DNA of 64,000 nucleotides. It comes from Nocardiopsis sp. NRRL B-16309 (lineage in GTDB: Bacteria > Actinomycetota > Actinomycetes > Streptosporangiales > Streptosporangiaceae). Location of the stretch: contig NZ_LGEC01000068.1 of assembly GCF_001279585.1 (NCBI RefSeq), positions 38,057 to 102,056 of the forward strand. The letters run 5' to 3'. Below are positions 26,877 through 36,525 of the stretch, one piece after another (within the stretch, counting starts at the first letter, position 1; each line of letters begins with the position of its first letter). Below the pieces are notes generated by a model, which did not search any database, was not told the origin of the DNA, and saw only the letters and a program-made list of their open reading frames with translations. A program made the position numbers and the translations under genes.

Positions 26877-28151
26877 TCAGCCGTCCCCGGGCGGGCTGCC
26901 TTCCTGGCCGCCGGAGGGAGCCCCGCCCGCGCCGGGGCCGCCGTTCATGCCGGACGCCTCCTGCTGCGTGACGCTGTTGGCGTAGTCGTTGCTCGGGTCG
27001 CGGTAGATGGTGTGGATGTGCCCCCACCCCGACGTGGTGTACCCGTCCACGTCGGCGCCCGCCGACCCCTGCTGGTTGGAGAACTCGATGTAGGCGTTCG
27101 GCCCGGAGATCTGGAAGTAGACGCCGTCGCCCTCGGACATGTCGTACTCGGTCGCTCCCGACCAGTTCACATAGGTCTCGTCGAGTGTCGCCTCGACCTC
27201 GGCCAGCGCCTCGGCCGTGGTCTCCTCGTCCGACAGCCCCACCCAGTTGGCGATCACGTCGAGCAGCAGCTGCTTCTGCTCGTCGGTCAGGTCCGCGCCG
27301 GCGAGGCCGGTCCCCGTCGGGTAGTCGCAGGTGCCGCCGGGCGCGCAGGTGAGGTTCGCGACGTCCGATCCCTGGTACAGCTCGGCCCGCTGTTCGTCGG
27401 TCAGGCTGTCGTAGAAGGCGAAGGCCGACTCGTACATGCCCGAGAGCGGCTCGACCTCGTCGCCCTCCTCGTCGGTGTAGACGGCGGGCTGGAGGCCCAG
27501 GTGCGTGGGCGCGAACGTGATCGAGTCGTCGGTGCCGTCCAGCGTGGCGTTCAGCCCGAGGTGGTGGCCGCCGAACTGGACCTGCCACGCGCCGGAGTCG
27601 GACGGGTCGCCGAAGAAGGCGATGTAGTACTGGCCAAGGGAGTCCTCGGTGCTGGAGCTGTTCTCCAGGAGGAACTCGTCACCGCCCATGATGCCGGTGG
27701 CGGTCTCGTACCCCTCCTCGCTCAACAGCGCTTCGAGGACCCGCATGGCCGCGGCCCGCTGCTCGTCGTCCAGGTCGTCGAGGTTCAGCCCGGCCCGGTC
27801 GACGAAGGTGACCGGGAAGTTCGACCACGACGTGGTCTTGGACTCGTCGTCGTAGGCGTGGAGCAGCTGTTCACGCTGTTCGTCCGACAGCGTCGCCATG
27901 AAGTCCTCGGCCGCGGCGGCGGTGCCGGTGATCGTCTCCTCGCTGGTCGTGGACTCGGAGGCCTCCGCCGTCGTCGCGGACTCCGACGCCGACGACGTGG
28001 TGGTGGACGCCCCCGAGGCGCTGGTGCCCGTGGCGGCGCACCCGGTGAACACGAGGGCCGCCATCAGCAGGGCCGCCGCGATGCCCACGGTCCTCTTGCG
28101 TGTCGGTCGGTGCCGGGCGCGCACGTTGTCCTGATCGTTGCTGTTCGTCAT
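26877..28151 (-). CDS. DUF3500 family lipoprotein
   Basis: A 424-residue exported protein. The signal region KRTVGIAAALLMAALVF ends in a lipobox F-T-G-C at about residues 35-38. A Ser/Thr/Ala/Glu-rich linker follows to residue 78. The main domain has the repeated D-E-Q-R-x-x-L segments (LSDEQREQLLHAYDD, LTDEQRAELYQGSD) and the block QFGGHHLGLN, which are typical of the DUF3500 family. The C-terminal tail is Gly/Pro-rich. Start ATG 28151. Function unknown; the conserved His-His pair hints at metal or substrate binding. Confidence 0.8.
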   Translation of the reverse strand: MTNSNDQDNVRARHRPTRKRTVGIAAALLMAALVFTGCAATGTSASGASTTTSSASESATTAEASESTTSEETITGTAAAAEDFMATLSDEQREQLLHAYDDESKTTSWSNFPVTFVDRAGLNLDDLDDEQRAAAMRVLEALLSEEGYETATGIMGGDEFLLENSSSTEDSLGQYYIAFFGDPSDSGAWQVQFGGHHLGLNATLDGTDDSITFAPTHLGLQPAVYTDEEGDEVEPLSGMYESAFAFYDSLTDEQRAELYQGSDVANLTCAPGGTCDYPTGTGLAGADLTDEQKQLLLDVIANWVGLSDEETTAEALAEVEATLDETYVNWSGATEYDMSEGDGVYFQISGPNAYIEFSNQQGSAGADVDGYTTSGWGHIHTIYRDPSNDYANSVTQQEASGMNGGPGAGGAPSGGQEGSPPGDG

Positions 28152-28363
28152 GAGGACGAAGGTAGGGAAGGAGTCTTGGTGTTTCCCGTGTACAGGGTGA
28201 GAGCGGTGTAGGAATGGCGTCGGCGGGCGGGTCCGGTCGTCGGGTGTCGTGACCGTCGGCCTGGTCGTCCTCCGGACACGGATGCCGTCCGGGAGGTTCC
28301 GCGGGGCGCCTGGAGCGCTGTCGAACCCGTCCGTCCGCGGGGTGATCGGACGCCGGGCCGCGT

Positions 28364-29530
28364 TCACCGATGGGCGGCCAGCACCGCGGCCAGGCCCTCC
28401 CGCAGGTCCTCGACGAAGAACGCGGGGACCTCCAGCGACGGGAAGTGCCCCCCGGATTCGGGCGCCCTCCATCGGACGATCCGGCGGTACCGCTCCTGCG
28501 CCCAGACACGCGGGTACTTCTCGATGTCGCGGGGATAGGTCGTGATCGCGGACGGCACGTCGACCCGCAGTTCGGGATCGAGCGAGTCGTGGCTCTCGTG
28601 GTAGATCCGCGCCGACGACGCTCCGGTCCGCGTCAGCCAGTACAGGGTGACGTTGTCGAGGATCCGGTCTCTGGAGATCGTCTCGAACGGGCTGTCCTCG
28701 GTGTCCGACCACTCGGCGAACTTGTCGAGGATCCAGGCGAGCAGCCCGACCGGCGAGTCGACGAGCGCGTAGCCGATGGTCTGCGGCCGGGTCGCCTGCT
28801 GCTTCGCGTACGCCGCGCGCCGACTCCAGAAGTCGCGGGTCTCCTCGGCCCACGCGCGCTCGACCGGCGTGAGCACGTCCGTGCTCAACCCGGGCGGCGC
28901 GTGCCCCACCGCTGTGTGGATGCCGAGAACGTGCGCCGGGAACCTGCCGCCCAGAACCGTGGTGACGTTGCTTCCCCAGTCGCCGCCGTGGGCCAGGAAC
29001 CGGCCGTACCCGAGCCTTCCCATGAGTTCCACCCACGCGGCCGCGATCCTCTCCACTCCCCACCCGGTGGCGGCCGGCTTGTCGCTGTAGCCGAAGCCCG
29101 GCAGCGAGGGGGCCACGACGTGGAACGCCGGGGCGTCCGCGTCCTCGGGATCGGCCAGTTCGTCCACGACGTCGGTGAACTCGGCGATGCTGCCCGGCCA
29201 GCCGTGCGTCACGATCAGCGGAGTGGCGTCCGCGCGCGCGGATCGGCGGTGCAGGAAGTGGATGCCCAGGCCGTCGATGGTCGTGCGGAACTGGCCGATG
29301 CGGTTCAGGCCCTCCTCGAACGCCCGCCAGTCGTAGCCGGTACGCCAGTAGTCCACGACCTCGACGAGGTCGGCGAGCGGAACGCCCTGGTCCCATCGGC
29401 GGGGGCCGGGATCGGCGCCATGGACGGTCTCCGCCTCCGGTAGCCGCGCCGCGGCCAGTCGCGCGCGCAGATCGTCGAGGTCGGCGTCGGGTGCGTGGGC
29501 CTCGAACGCGTGCACGGTCGGACGGGACAT
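28364..29530 (-). CDS. Epoxide hydrolase (EHN domain, alpha/beta hydrolase)
   Basis: A 388-residue protein of the microsomal-type epoxide hydrolase family. The N-terminal EHN domain carries WDQGVPLADLVEVVDYWRTGYDWR. The alpha/beta hydrolase core has the oxyanion-hole motif THGWPGS, the nucleophile Asp in HGGDWGSNV, and the C-terminal His in GGHFPSLEVP. It would add water to an epoxide via an ester intermediate on the Asp. It is divergent from a CGNR zinc-finger gene with repeats in the gap, so that protein may regulate it. Start ATG 29530. Confidence 0.88.
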   Translation of the reverse strand: MSRPTVHAFEAHAPDADLDDLRARLAAARLPEAETVHGADPGPRRWDQGVPLADLVEVVDYWRTGYDWRAFEEGLNRIGQFRTTIDGLGIHFLHRRSARADATPLIVTHGWPGSIAEFTDVVDELADPEDADAPAFHVVAPSLPGFGYSDKPAATGWGVERIAAAWVELMGRLGYGRFLAHGGDWGSNVTTVLGGRFPAHVLGIHTAVGHAPPGLSTDVLTPVERAWAEETRDFWSRRAAYAKQQATRPQTIGYALVDSPVGLLAWILDKFAEWSDTEDSPFETISRDRILDNVTLYWLTRTGASSARIYHESHDSLDPELRVDVPSAITTYPRDIEKYPRVWAQERYRRIVRWRAPESGGHFPSLEVPAFFVEDLREGLAAVLAAHR

Positions 29531-29570
29531 GGGACCTCCTGGCCATCGCGGAACCGGCCATGATCAACGC

Positions 29571-29589
29571 GAACCGGCTAAGACGGTTC
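29571..29589. promoter_or_regulatory. Inverted repeat between epoxide hydrolase and CGNR genes
   Basis: GAACCG-7 bases-CGGTTC forms a perfect dyad. The related word AACCGGCTA occurs again about 40 bases on, just before the CGNR start codon, and GGAACCGGCCA occurs at 29550. This cluster of repeats in a 102-base divergent gap is a likely operator. Confidence 0.45.
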
Positions 29590-29632
29590 TAGCAGGCCGC
29601 CATATCCGAGCGCAACCGGCTATGGTGGTTCC

Positions 29633-30208
29633 ATGCGCACTGAGTTCCCCGAATTCCGCCTCGGCAGCGTGCTGGCGACCAGCTTCACGGCGACTCTGAC
29701 GGAGCGTCGCGGCGACGCCGTGGAGCGCATTCCCACGCCGCAGCGACTGATCGACTGGCTGGCGGTGCACGGCCTCGACGTGGACTCCTGCACCACCGCC
29801 CAGCTCGACCTCGCGCGGGAGCTGAGGGAGTCGGTCCACGCCGCCGCGACGGCGGCCGCGGTCCAGGACGCCCTCCCGGCCGCCGCCGTCCACGTCATCA
29901 ACGACCGCAGCGCCCAGGGGCGGGCCGCGGCGGTCCTGACGCCCGAGGGCCGGCGGCGGTGGCGGCTCGGCTCGGCTTCCGCCTTGGAGGACGCTCTCAG
30001 CGTGATCGCCGCCGACGCGATCAGCGTCATCGCGGGCGAGCGGGACGGAAGGCTGGCCCTGTGCGCATCACCGACCTGCCGAGCCGCCTTCTTCGACACG
30101 AGCCGGAGCCGCACCCGCAAGTGGTGCGACATGAACACGTGCGGGAACCGCCAGAAGAAGGCGCGCTTCCACGCCAACCAGCGCAGGAAGCGCGCATCGG
30201 CGGAGTGA
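29633..30208 (+). CDS. CGNR zinc finger domain-containing (ABATE) regulator
   Basis: A 191-residue protein. The N-terminal ABATE domain covers about residues 10-130 and probably senses a ligand. The C-terminal CGNR zinc finger has CASPTCRAAFFDTS and KWCDMNTCGNRQKKARFH, with Cys ligands C-x4-C and C-x4-C, plus a basic tail for DNA contact. Such proteins are one-component regulators of neighbouring catabolic genes. The divergent epoxide hydrolase is the likely target. ATG 29633. Confidence 0.85.
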   Translation: MRTEFPEFRLGSVLATSFTATLTERRGDAVERIPTPQRLIDWLAVHGLDVDSCTTAQLDLARELRESVHAAATAAAVQDALPAAAVHVINDRSAQGRAAAVLTPEGRRRWRLGSASALEDALSVIAADAISVIAGERDGRLALCASPTCRAAFFDTSRSRTRKWCDMNTCGNRQKKARFHANQRRKRASAE

Positions 30209-30289
30209 TCGCCGCGTCGACACGTCCACGGCGGCCGATCCCGGAACTCCCGTTGTCGTCCACGGGCCGATGGCTTCCACCGGCACATC

Positions 30290-30490
30290 GGACCGGCCGT
30301 CCTCGGCGACCGCCTCCGCAAGCTCGCCGAGCACCTGGGCGCCACGGTGGCGACGACGGCGGGCCGCTCCGCCCGGGTCATCGACCGGACGTCCCCGTTC
30401 GAGCGGACGCTGGAGGCGATCGCCCACGTCGAGCGGAGCCGCACCAAGGTCGGAAATGTCGTCGTCTCGATGGCCCCCGACCACGGCTGA
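30290..30490 (+). pseudogene. Relic of a zinc-binding dehydrogenase/quinone oxidoreductase
   Basis: In one frame the translation reads LAEHLGATVATTAG, like the NADP-fold segment of medium-chain quinone oxidoreductases, then jumps to RTSPFERTLEAIAHVERSRT and VGNVVVSMA, like their C-terminus. The middle of the domain and the catalytic half are missing and there is no start codon with a ribosome site. The remaining bases of 30209-30636 show nothing else I can support. Confidence 0.4.
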
Positions 30491-30636
30491 GGCCGGGGCG
30501 ACCACACGATCGCGCCCCTCGCGCCCATGCCCGGCGCGGTCGGGGGCGCACCGCTTCGTCGGCGCGGGAGTCCCGCGAAGCCCAGCCCCGGGGGGCAGGC
30601 CGTTGGTCTCCGCTCTCGGGAGTCGGAGCCGAAGGT

Positions 30637-31896
30637 TCACACGCGTCGCGTGTTCCGGCCGCCCCTCCGTGCGGGTTCTCCCAAAAGCGCGGTGACGCCG
30701 TCCTCGACTCGGTCGAGCAGGTCCCGGCCGAACACGCACAACGTGTTCTCCCAAGGGTGTCCGAACGTTCCCAGCCGCAGGTCGGGAGTCGTGTAGACGT
30801 AGTAGTCCCCGTCGGGGAAGACCTGGCCCGGCACGTCGGGGCGGCCGGGGCCGCCGACGCGGCGCGGATCGAAGCGGAAGCCCACGTGGTTCCAGTCCAG
30901 CCAGTACAGGGACTCTCCGGTGCGGGCGAGTGTGAGCAGTGCGGGGACGATGACCTGATCCAATGCGGGCCCGGGGCCGTCCAGGAACCAGGTGGCCGAT
31001 GCCTCGGGTTCACGGATGCCCGGGTGGACCTTGACACTGGGCGCGAAGGAGAACCTTTCGTAGAAGCGGTCCCAGAGGTCGTCGTACTCGGGTTCGGAGA
31101 AGAGCTGCCGTACCGGCCGTTCCGTGGCCGGGGCGCCCGGCGGGGACCAGTGGTGGGAGCGGACGGTCGTCACCTCCTGGAAACCCGCACCGAGGTACAT
31201 CCGTCGCAGGTCACCGTCGGCCTCGGCCACGACGAATCGGGTTCCGGCGCCGCACCATCCCCAGATGCGGGGCAGGGTCGGCCGGGTCCACTCCGTCATG
31301 GCGCTGAGCAGAGCGGGCCAGGGAGAGGTCATCCCCTCCACCGCGACGAACGGGGTTCCCTTGAGGAGGTGGAACCAGGCAACCGCCCTGACGGTGCCGT
31401 CCCGGACCAGCTTCAGATCGAGTTCCTCTAACTGGGTCCCGTCCGCCCGCATCTCGGAGAGCGGGCGTCGGTGCGGTGCGCTCTCCTCGGCCAGAAGCGC
31501 GGCCTGGTCGTCGCCGTGGTCACGCCCGGTGAGAAGGGTGTGGTGCGGCGGCGGAGCCACGTCGGGGACGGCGCCCAGCGGGGCGACCAGCACCGAGCGC
31601 TCCCAGCCGGGCGCGAACCCGGCCGCGCGCAGAGCCCCGGCAAGGCCCTGACTGTCGTGCGAGTGGACACGCCACTCGACCGGTTCGGACCTCCTGTGGG
31701 CCTCCTCCTGCCGGCGCCGGACGAGGCCGGTCACGTCAGCTCCGGTGGTGTCGGCGTGATCGACCACCGCGTGGGTGCCGTAGTGGACGCTCACCAGCGG
31801 CCCGTCGCGCTGCACGACCGCTCCGACCGGCGGCGGCTCGGGGACGTGGGCGCGCAGGTGCGCGTCGTAGTCGGCCAGCAGATCGCGGGCGTCCAT
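30637..31896 (-). CDS. GNAT-like acetyltransferase fused to DUF2716 domain
   Basis: A 419-residue protein. The first 270 residues resemble a GNAT fold: a weak repeat near the N-terminus, then RFVVAEADGDLRRMYLGAGF, the typical acetyl-CoA-binding end (R-R-x-Y-L-x-x-G-F). The last 150 residues match DUF2716 (YDDLWDRFYERFSFAPSV, then YWLDWNHVGFRFDPRRVGG and FPDGDYYVYTTPD). DUF2716 is a small domain of unknown role in actinomycetes. ATG 31896 has GGGAG upstream; the open frame extends 17 codons further. The acceptor substrate is unknown. Confidence 0.7.
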   Translation of the reverse strand: MDARDLLADYDAHLRAHVPEPPPVGAVVQRDGPLVSVHYGTHAVVDHADTTGADVTGLVRRRQEEAHRRSEPVEWRVHSHDSQGLAGALRAAGFAPGWERSVLVAPLGAVPDVAPPPHHTLLTGRDHGDDQAALLAEESAPHRRPLSEMRADGTQLEELDLKLVRDGTVRAVAWFHLLKGTPFVAVEGMTSPWPALLSAMTEWTRPTLPRIWGWCGAGTRFVVAEADGDLRRMYLGAGFQEVTTVRSHHWSPPGAPATERPVRQLFSEPEYDDLWDRFYERFSFAPSVKVHPGIREPEASATWFLDGPGPALDQVIVPALLTLARTGESLYWLDWNHVGFRFDPRRVGGPGRPDVPGQVFPDGDYYVYTTPDLRLGTFGHPWENTLCVFGRDLLDRVEDGVTALLGEPARRGGRNTRRV

Positions 31897-32030
31897 GGTC
31901 GTGCTCCCGTTCGGTGCCGTGTCGCTGCTGGAGGCGGAACGCTCCATCGTGACAGGCCGAGGCGTGACCGGTGGGGGCGCGGGTCACGCCGCAGAACGCG
32001 GACCCGGGGCCTCCGGGCGGCCGTGGGAGG

Positions 32031-33518
32031 TCACGCGCAGGCCTCCCGGAGTTCGCGTTTGAGGATCTTGCCGCTGGGGCCGAGCGGCAGCTCGGTGAGC
32101 AGCCGGACCACACGCGGGTACTTGTGCCGGCCGAGCCGCTCCCGCGCCCAGTCGGCGATCTCCTCGGGGGTGGCCGCCGCGCCCGGCCGCAGCACCACGG
32201 CGGCGCAGATCTCCTCGCCGCGGGCCTCGTCCGGGAGCCCGACCACGGAGACCTGGGCGATGGCCGGATGCCGGGCCAGCACCTCCTCCACCTCGCGCGG
32301 GTAGACGTTGAAGCCGCCGCGGATGATGAGGTCCTTCTTGCGGTCGACGATGCCGAGGAAGCCGTCGGCGTCCCGGACGCCGAGGTCGCCGGTCCGGAAC
32401 CAGCCGTCGACGACGGCGGCGGCCGTGGCCACGGGGTCGTCGAGGTAGCCCGCGAAGACATTGTGGCCGCGCACCACCACCTCGCCCACCTCGCCGTCCG
32501 GCAGCAGCGCGATCCGCTTCTCCTCGCCGGCGTCGGCGATCGCCACCTCCACGCCCCACACGGGGTGGCCGACCGTGCCGGGGCGGCGGCCGGTGGTGTG
32601 CTGGTTGAAGGTCGCCGCGGGGGAGGTCTCGGTGAGCCCGTAGCCCTCCAGGACCGTGGTGTCGAAGGCGGTCTCGAAACGCTCCAGCAGCGCCACGGGC
32701 AGCGCCGCACCACCGGAGACGGCGGCCCGCAACGTGGTGGGAAGAGGCCGCGCACCGGCGTCCGCGGCCTCGGTGAGCGCGTGGTACATGGTCGGCACGC
32801 CCATGAACACGGTGACCCCCTCCTCGGCCATCAGCTCCAGCGCGCCCGGGCCGGTGAAGCGCGGGGTCAGGACCAGGGTCGCTCCGGCCCGCAGGGTGGT
32901 GTTCATGGCGCAGGACTGGCCGTAGCTGTGGAACAGGGGCAGGCAGCCCAGCACCACGTCGTCGCCGGTGAGCCCGAGCAGGTCCTGGGCGCAGACGGTG
33001 GCGTTCATGACCAGGTTGAGGTGGGTGAGCCGGGCGCCCTTCGGCCTGCCGGTGGTGCCGCTGGTGTAGAGGATCGCCGCGGTGTCCTCCGGCTGCCGGG
33101 GCTCGGCGTACGGCAGCGGATCGTCCCCGGTGCCCACCTCCAGCACCTCGACCCCGACCCGCGCGGCGGCGGCGTCGGCCACCGTCCGCAGCGGGCCGCC
33201 GCTGACCACGGCCACGCAGCCGCTGTGGCGCAGGACGTACTCGACCTCCTCCTCGACCAGCAGCGCGTGCACCGGAACGACGGTCCCGCCGGCCGCCAGC
33301 ACGGCGTAGTAGGCGCGCGGGAAGTCGGCGGTGTTGGGCAGCAGCACGGCGACGCGGTCGCCCGGACCGACGCCGCGCCCCCGCAGCACCGCGGCGAAGC
33401 CCAGCACCTGGCGCCACAGCGCGGCGTAGCCGATGCGCACCCCGTCTTCGACGACCGCGGTCCGGTCGGGGTAGCGGGCTGCGGAGTCCCGCAGGATGGT
33501 CGCGACGCTCAACTGCAC
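32031..33518 (-). CDS. AMP-binding long-chain acyl-CoA ligase
   Basis: A 495-residue adenylate-forming enzyme. The AMP-binding P-loop ILYTSGTTGRPKGARLTH is at about residue 155, the A5 motif GYGLTETSP near 300, the A7 motif WFRTGDLG and A8 region DRKKDLIIRGGFNVYPREVE near 400, and the A10 Lys in GPSGKILKRELRE. It would activate a carboxylic acid with ATP and CoA. GTG 33518 has GGAGG at good spacing. A PucR-type regulator is divergent from it, so it may be induced by its substrate; the chain length is not readable from sequence. Confidence 0.88.
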   Translation of the reverse strand: MQLSVATILRDSAARYPDRTAVVEDGVRIGYAALWRQVLGFAAVLRGRGVGPGDRVAVLLPNTADFPRAYYAVLAAGGTVVPVHALLVEEEVEYVLRHSGCVAVVSGGPLRTVADAAAARVGVEVLEVGTGDDPLPYAEPRQPEDTAAILYTSGTTGRPKGARLTHLNLVMNATVCAQDLLGLTGDDVVLGCLPLFHSYGQSCAMNTTLRAGATLVLTPRFTGPGALELMAEEGVTVFMGVPTMYHALTEAADAGARPLPTTLRAAVSGGAALPVALLERFETAFDTTVLEGYGLTETSPAATFNQHTTGRRPGTVGHPVWGVEVAIADAGEEKRIALLPDGEVGEVVVRGHNVFAGYLDDPVATAAAVVDGWFRTGDLGVRDADGFLGIVDRKKDLIIRGGFNVYPREVEEVLARHPAIAQVSVVGLPDEARGEEICAAVVLRPGAAATPEEIADWARERLGRHKYPRVVRLLTELPLGPSGKILKRELREACA

Positions 33519-33696
33519 GGCGCCTCCAGGAGTGAGGTGGGCGGGGCCCGGGAACGGTGGACTCCGCCAGCATCCGACAGCGCCCCGGCCGTCGGCCATG
33601 GGCGGATGCCCACCATGCGCCCGTCCCGACTGGGCGTACGGCCAAGTACGGGCACCGGGCTTCCCTCCGCGCTGTGCGGACGCCTAACGTGGCCGC

Positions 33697-34890
33697 ATGA
33701 CCGAGGGCGAAGGAACCGGACGCGCGCTGCGCGGCCGACTGGCACGAACGCTGCTCGCGGACGTCGAGGGGCTCACCCGCCGCGTGGTCGCCGACATCTG
33801 CGAGCACAGCCCGGCCTACGCCTCCGGCAGTCCGGTCCCGGTCGCCGATCTGCACGCCGTCTGCCGGCACAACGTGCTCCTGTCCCTACAGGCGTTCGGC
33901 GGGATCCCGGCGAGCGCCGGTGACATCGAGGCCGCCGCCACCGAGACCGGGCGGCGCCGGGCGGAGCAGGGCATGCCGCTGGACACCGTGCTGCTCGCCT
34001 ACCGGCGCGGCGGCCGGGTGCTGTGGCAGGCCATGGCCGATCTGCTGCGCGGCGCGGTGCCGGCCGAGCAGGACGCGGGCCTGGAGGTGGCGGGCGCGCT
34101 GTGGGAGATCGTCGACCGCTTCTCGACCGTGATGGCCGACGCCTACCGGCTGACCCAGCTCGAACTGCTGCGCCACCAGGACTCGCGGCGCGGCGCCCTC
34201 TTCGCGGCCCTGCTCGAAGGCCGCGGCCGGGATCCGGTGGTGATGTCGGCCGCGACCGAGGCCCTCGGCCTGCCCGCACGCGACCGGTACGCCCTGGTGG
34301 TGATCGACCTCGGCGAGAACCCGGCGGCGCCGCCCAACCCCGGCCCGGCGCTGCTCGACGCGGGGATGTGGTCGTTCTGGCGCCCCTGGGCGCAGCGGTA
34401 CGCCGGTCTGGTCCGCCTCGGGACCGCCGAACCGGGCGCGCTGGCGGACGTGCTGCGCGAGGCGGAGGTCGGTACCGCCGGCGTCTCCCCGGTGTTCGAG
34501 GAACCGGCGGCGGCCGACACGGCCCTGCGCCTGGCCGAGCGCGCCCTGCGCACGCTGGCGCCGGGCACGGGGGAGGTCGCGTGCCTCGACGCGCGCCTGG
34601 CGGAGGCGTGCCTGGCCGGGGACCCGGAGATCGCCGACCTCATGGTCGCCCGGTACCTGTCCGGGGTCCTGGCCTCCGGTCCCGAACGCTCCGTCCTGCT
34701 GCGCACCCTGCGCGTGTGGCTGGACGAGGGCTGCTCGGTCGCCCGGACGGCCGAACGGATCTACTGCCACCGCAACACGGTGCTGAACCGCCTCGCCCGC
34801 GTCGCCGAGCTCACCGGCCGGCCCGTGGAGTCCGGTGAGGCCCGCCTCGGCTGGGCGCTGGCGCTACGCGCCACCGGCCTGCCCCGCTGA
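33697..34890 (+). CDS. PucR/CdaR-type transcriptional regulator
   Basis: A 397-residue regulator. The N-terminal half is a RsbRD-like sensor (AAATETGRRRAEQGMPLDTV, LAYRRGGRVLW), the middle a GGDEF-like CdaR domain, and the C-terminus the PucR helix-turn-helix (TLRVWLDEGCSVARTAERIY, then CHRNTVLNRLARVAELTGRP). Proteins of this type activate neighbouring catabolic genes in response to metabolites. It is divergent from the acyl-CoA ligase gene at 33518, its likely target. ATG 33697. The 494 bases after it (34891-35384) hold a direct repeat (GGCGGTGC..CGCGCCGCGTGG-like at 34900 and 34992) but no gene I can support. Confidence 0.85.
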   Translation: MTEGEGTGRALRGRLARTLLADVEGLTRRVVADICEHSPAYASGSPVPVADLHAVCRHNVLLSLQAFGGIPASAGDIEAAATETGRRRAEQGMPLDTVLLAYRRGGRVLWQAMADLLRGAVPAEQDAGLEVAGALWEIVDRFSTVMADAYRLTQLELLRHQDSRRGALFAALLEGRGRDPVVMSAATEALGLPARDRYALVVIDLGENPAAPPNPGPALLDAGMWSFWRPWAQRYAGLVRLGTAEPGALADVLREAEVGTAGVSPVFEEPAAADTALRLAERALRTLAPGTGEVACLDARLAEACLAGDPEIADLMVARYLSGVLASGPERSVLLRTLRVWLDEGCSVARTAERIYCHRNTVLNRLARVAELTGRPVESGEARLGWALALRATGLPR

Positions 34891-35384
34891 CGCCCGTGGC
34901 GGTGCCCCGCGCGCCGCGTGGACGCCTGCGGCGGTCCGCCGCACCCCCGATCTGACCCTCCGACGTCCGTCGCGCTCCCTGCCGAAACCGGTGGCGGTGC
35001 ACCGTGCGCCGCGTGGGCACTGCGGTACGCACCCCGTCGCGCGTTCGCGCACTCCACCGCTCGTTGGGCATGTGCACAACACCGGCCGCCCAGGTTCATG
35101 CAACGGGAACATTGCCGCTTCGTGTCGGGCCCCCGACCATGGAGGGAACCGGCCACGGGGCGGGCGACGACCTCGTCCGCTCCGGGACCCGCTCACCGCC
35201 GACCGCCTCCGTCCCGTGCCGGATGCGCCCCGACACCACGGGGTCGGCCCACGACCCCGTCGGCGTGCCCGACGCCTTCCCCGCACCGGACGGCCGAAGC
35301 CCCGGTCTCCCTGGCCTCGCCCGCAGCTCCACGCGAAGCACCGTGCGGAGCGCCCGCGCGATCCAGGACCACCAAGGAGTACAC

Positions 35385-36269
35385 ATGAGTTCCCCCCTCT
35401 TCACCCTGGGCCTCCCGCTGGCCCTGGGCCTGGTCATGTTCGGCCTCGGCCTGTCGCTGACCGCGGGCGACTTCGGCCGGGTGGTCCGGTTCCCGAAGGC
35501 CGCCCTCATCTCGCTGGTCTGTCAGATCGTCGTCCTGCCGCTGATCTGTCTGGGACTGGTCCAGGTCTTCGGACTGAGCGGTGTGCTGGCGGTCGGCATG
35601 ATGCTCCTGGTCGCCTCGCCCGGCGGCTCCTCGGCCAACCTCTTCAGCTACCTGGCCCGCGGCAACGTGGCGCTCAACATCACGCTCACCGCCGTGAACT
35701 CGGTGCTGTCCGTCTTCACGCTGCCGATCGTGGTCGGCCTGTCCATCACGTACTTCCTCGGCGACGACGCCTCCATCGGGCTGCAGTTCGCCAAGGTGCT
35801 CCAGGTGTTCGCGATCGTGCTCGTCCCGGTCGCCATCGGCATGGCGGTGCGCGGCCGGTTCCCGGGCTGGGCCCAGGGCATGGGCAAGACGGTCAAGATC
35901 GGCTCCACGGTGGTGCTCGCCCTGGTCATCCTGGCCGCCGTCGTCTCGCAGTTCGACGTCCTGCGCGACAACATCACCACGCTGGGCCCGGCCGCCCTGC
36001 TCCTGTCGGTGCTGAGCCTGGGCGTCGGCTACCTCGTGCCCCGCCTGTTCGGGGTGACGCGCGGCGACGCCACCGCCTCCGCGATGGAGATCGGCATCCA
36101 CAACGCGACGCTGGCGATCGCCGTGGCGGTCTCCGTGCTCGGCGACGAGGCCCTGGCGCTGCCCGCGGCGGTCTACGGCGTGCTGATGTACCTGCCCGCC
36201 TCGGTCGCGGCCTACCTGCTGGCCAGAGCGGGACGGGCCGCGAACAGCCGGGTGGCCGAAGTCGGCTGA
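35385..36269 (+). CDS. Bile acid:sodium symporter (SBF) family transporter
   Basis: A 294-residue membrane protein with about nine or ten helices. The family blocks are present: LGLVMFGLGLSLTAGDFGRV at the N-terminus, MLLVASPGGSSANLFSYLAR around residue 65 and MEIGIHNATLAIAVAV near 235, which form the crossed-helix sodium and substrate sites. ATG 35385 has AAGGAGT at good spacing; the longer open frame is rejected. It probably imports an organic anion with sodium. No linked enzyme gene indicates which. Confidence 0.85.
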   Translation: MSSPLFTLGLPLALGLVMFGLGLSLTAGDFGRVVRFPKAALISLVCQIVVLPLICLGLVQVFGLSGVLAVGMMLLVASPGGSSANLFSYLARGNVALNITLTAVNSVLSVFTLPIVVGLSITYFLGDDASIGLQFAKVLQVFAIVLVPVAIGMAVRGRFPGWAQGMGKTVKIGSTVVLALVILAAVVSQFDVLRDNITTLGPAALLLSVLSLGVGYLVPRLFGVTRGDATASAMEIGIHNATLAIAVAVSVLGDEALALPAAVYGVLMYLPASVAAYLLARAGRAANSRVAEVG

Positions 36270-36380
36270 CCGGTCCCTCCGATGGCTCCCGGCTCATGGT
36301 CCGCCCCGGCTGATCTGCCGCCCCCGCGGCCCCTGAGGCCCCGGCCGTGACGAGGGCGTCCGCGCGCACCAGGAGGGCAG

Positions 36381-36417
36381 CCGGTGTCCGGGGAGCACGG
36401 CGCTCCCCGGACACCGG
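36381..36417. terminator. Perfect 16-bp hairpin between convergent genes
   Basis: CCGGTGTCCGGGGAGC and GCTCCCCGGACACCGG pair perfectly over 16 bp with a 5-base loop. It lies between the SBF transporter and the convergent CNNM gene and is a strong candidate bidirectional terminator. Confidence 0.75.
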
Positions 36418-36525
36418 TGCGTCAGGGGGCGCCGTGGCGTTCGTCCAGCCGAGCGGGGCGGGCGCGCGTCTCACGTCCCGGTGGCCATGGCACCGTCTCG
36501 GCGGCTCCACCGGAGCGGCCGGGTA

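Noticed and set aside
27871..29567. Long minus-strand frames covering parts of both the epoxide hydrolase and DUF3500 genes
   Set aside because: Out of frame with the recognisable domains, so shadows; the real genes are 26877-28151 and 28364-29530.
34900..35015. Direct repeat containing GTGCGCCGCGTGG-like words after the PucR gene
   Set aside because: Imperfect and of ordinary GC-rich composition; no link to a mobile element or gene.
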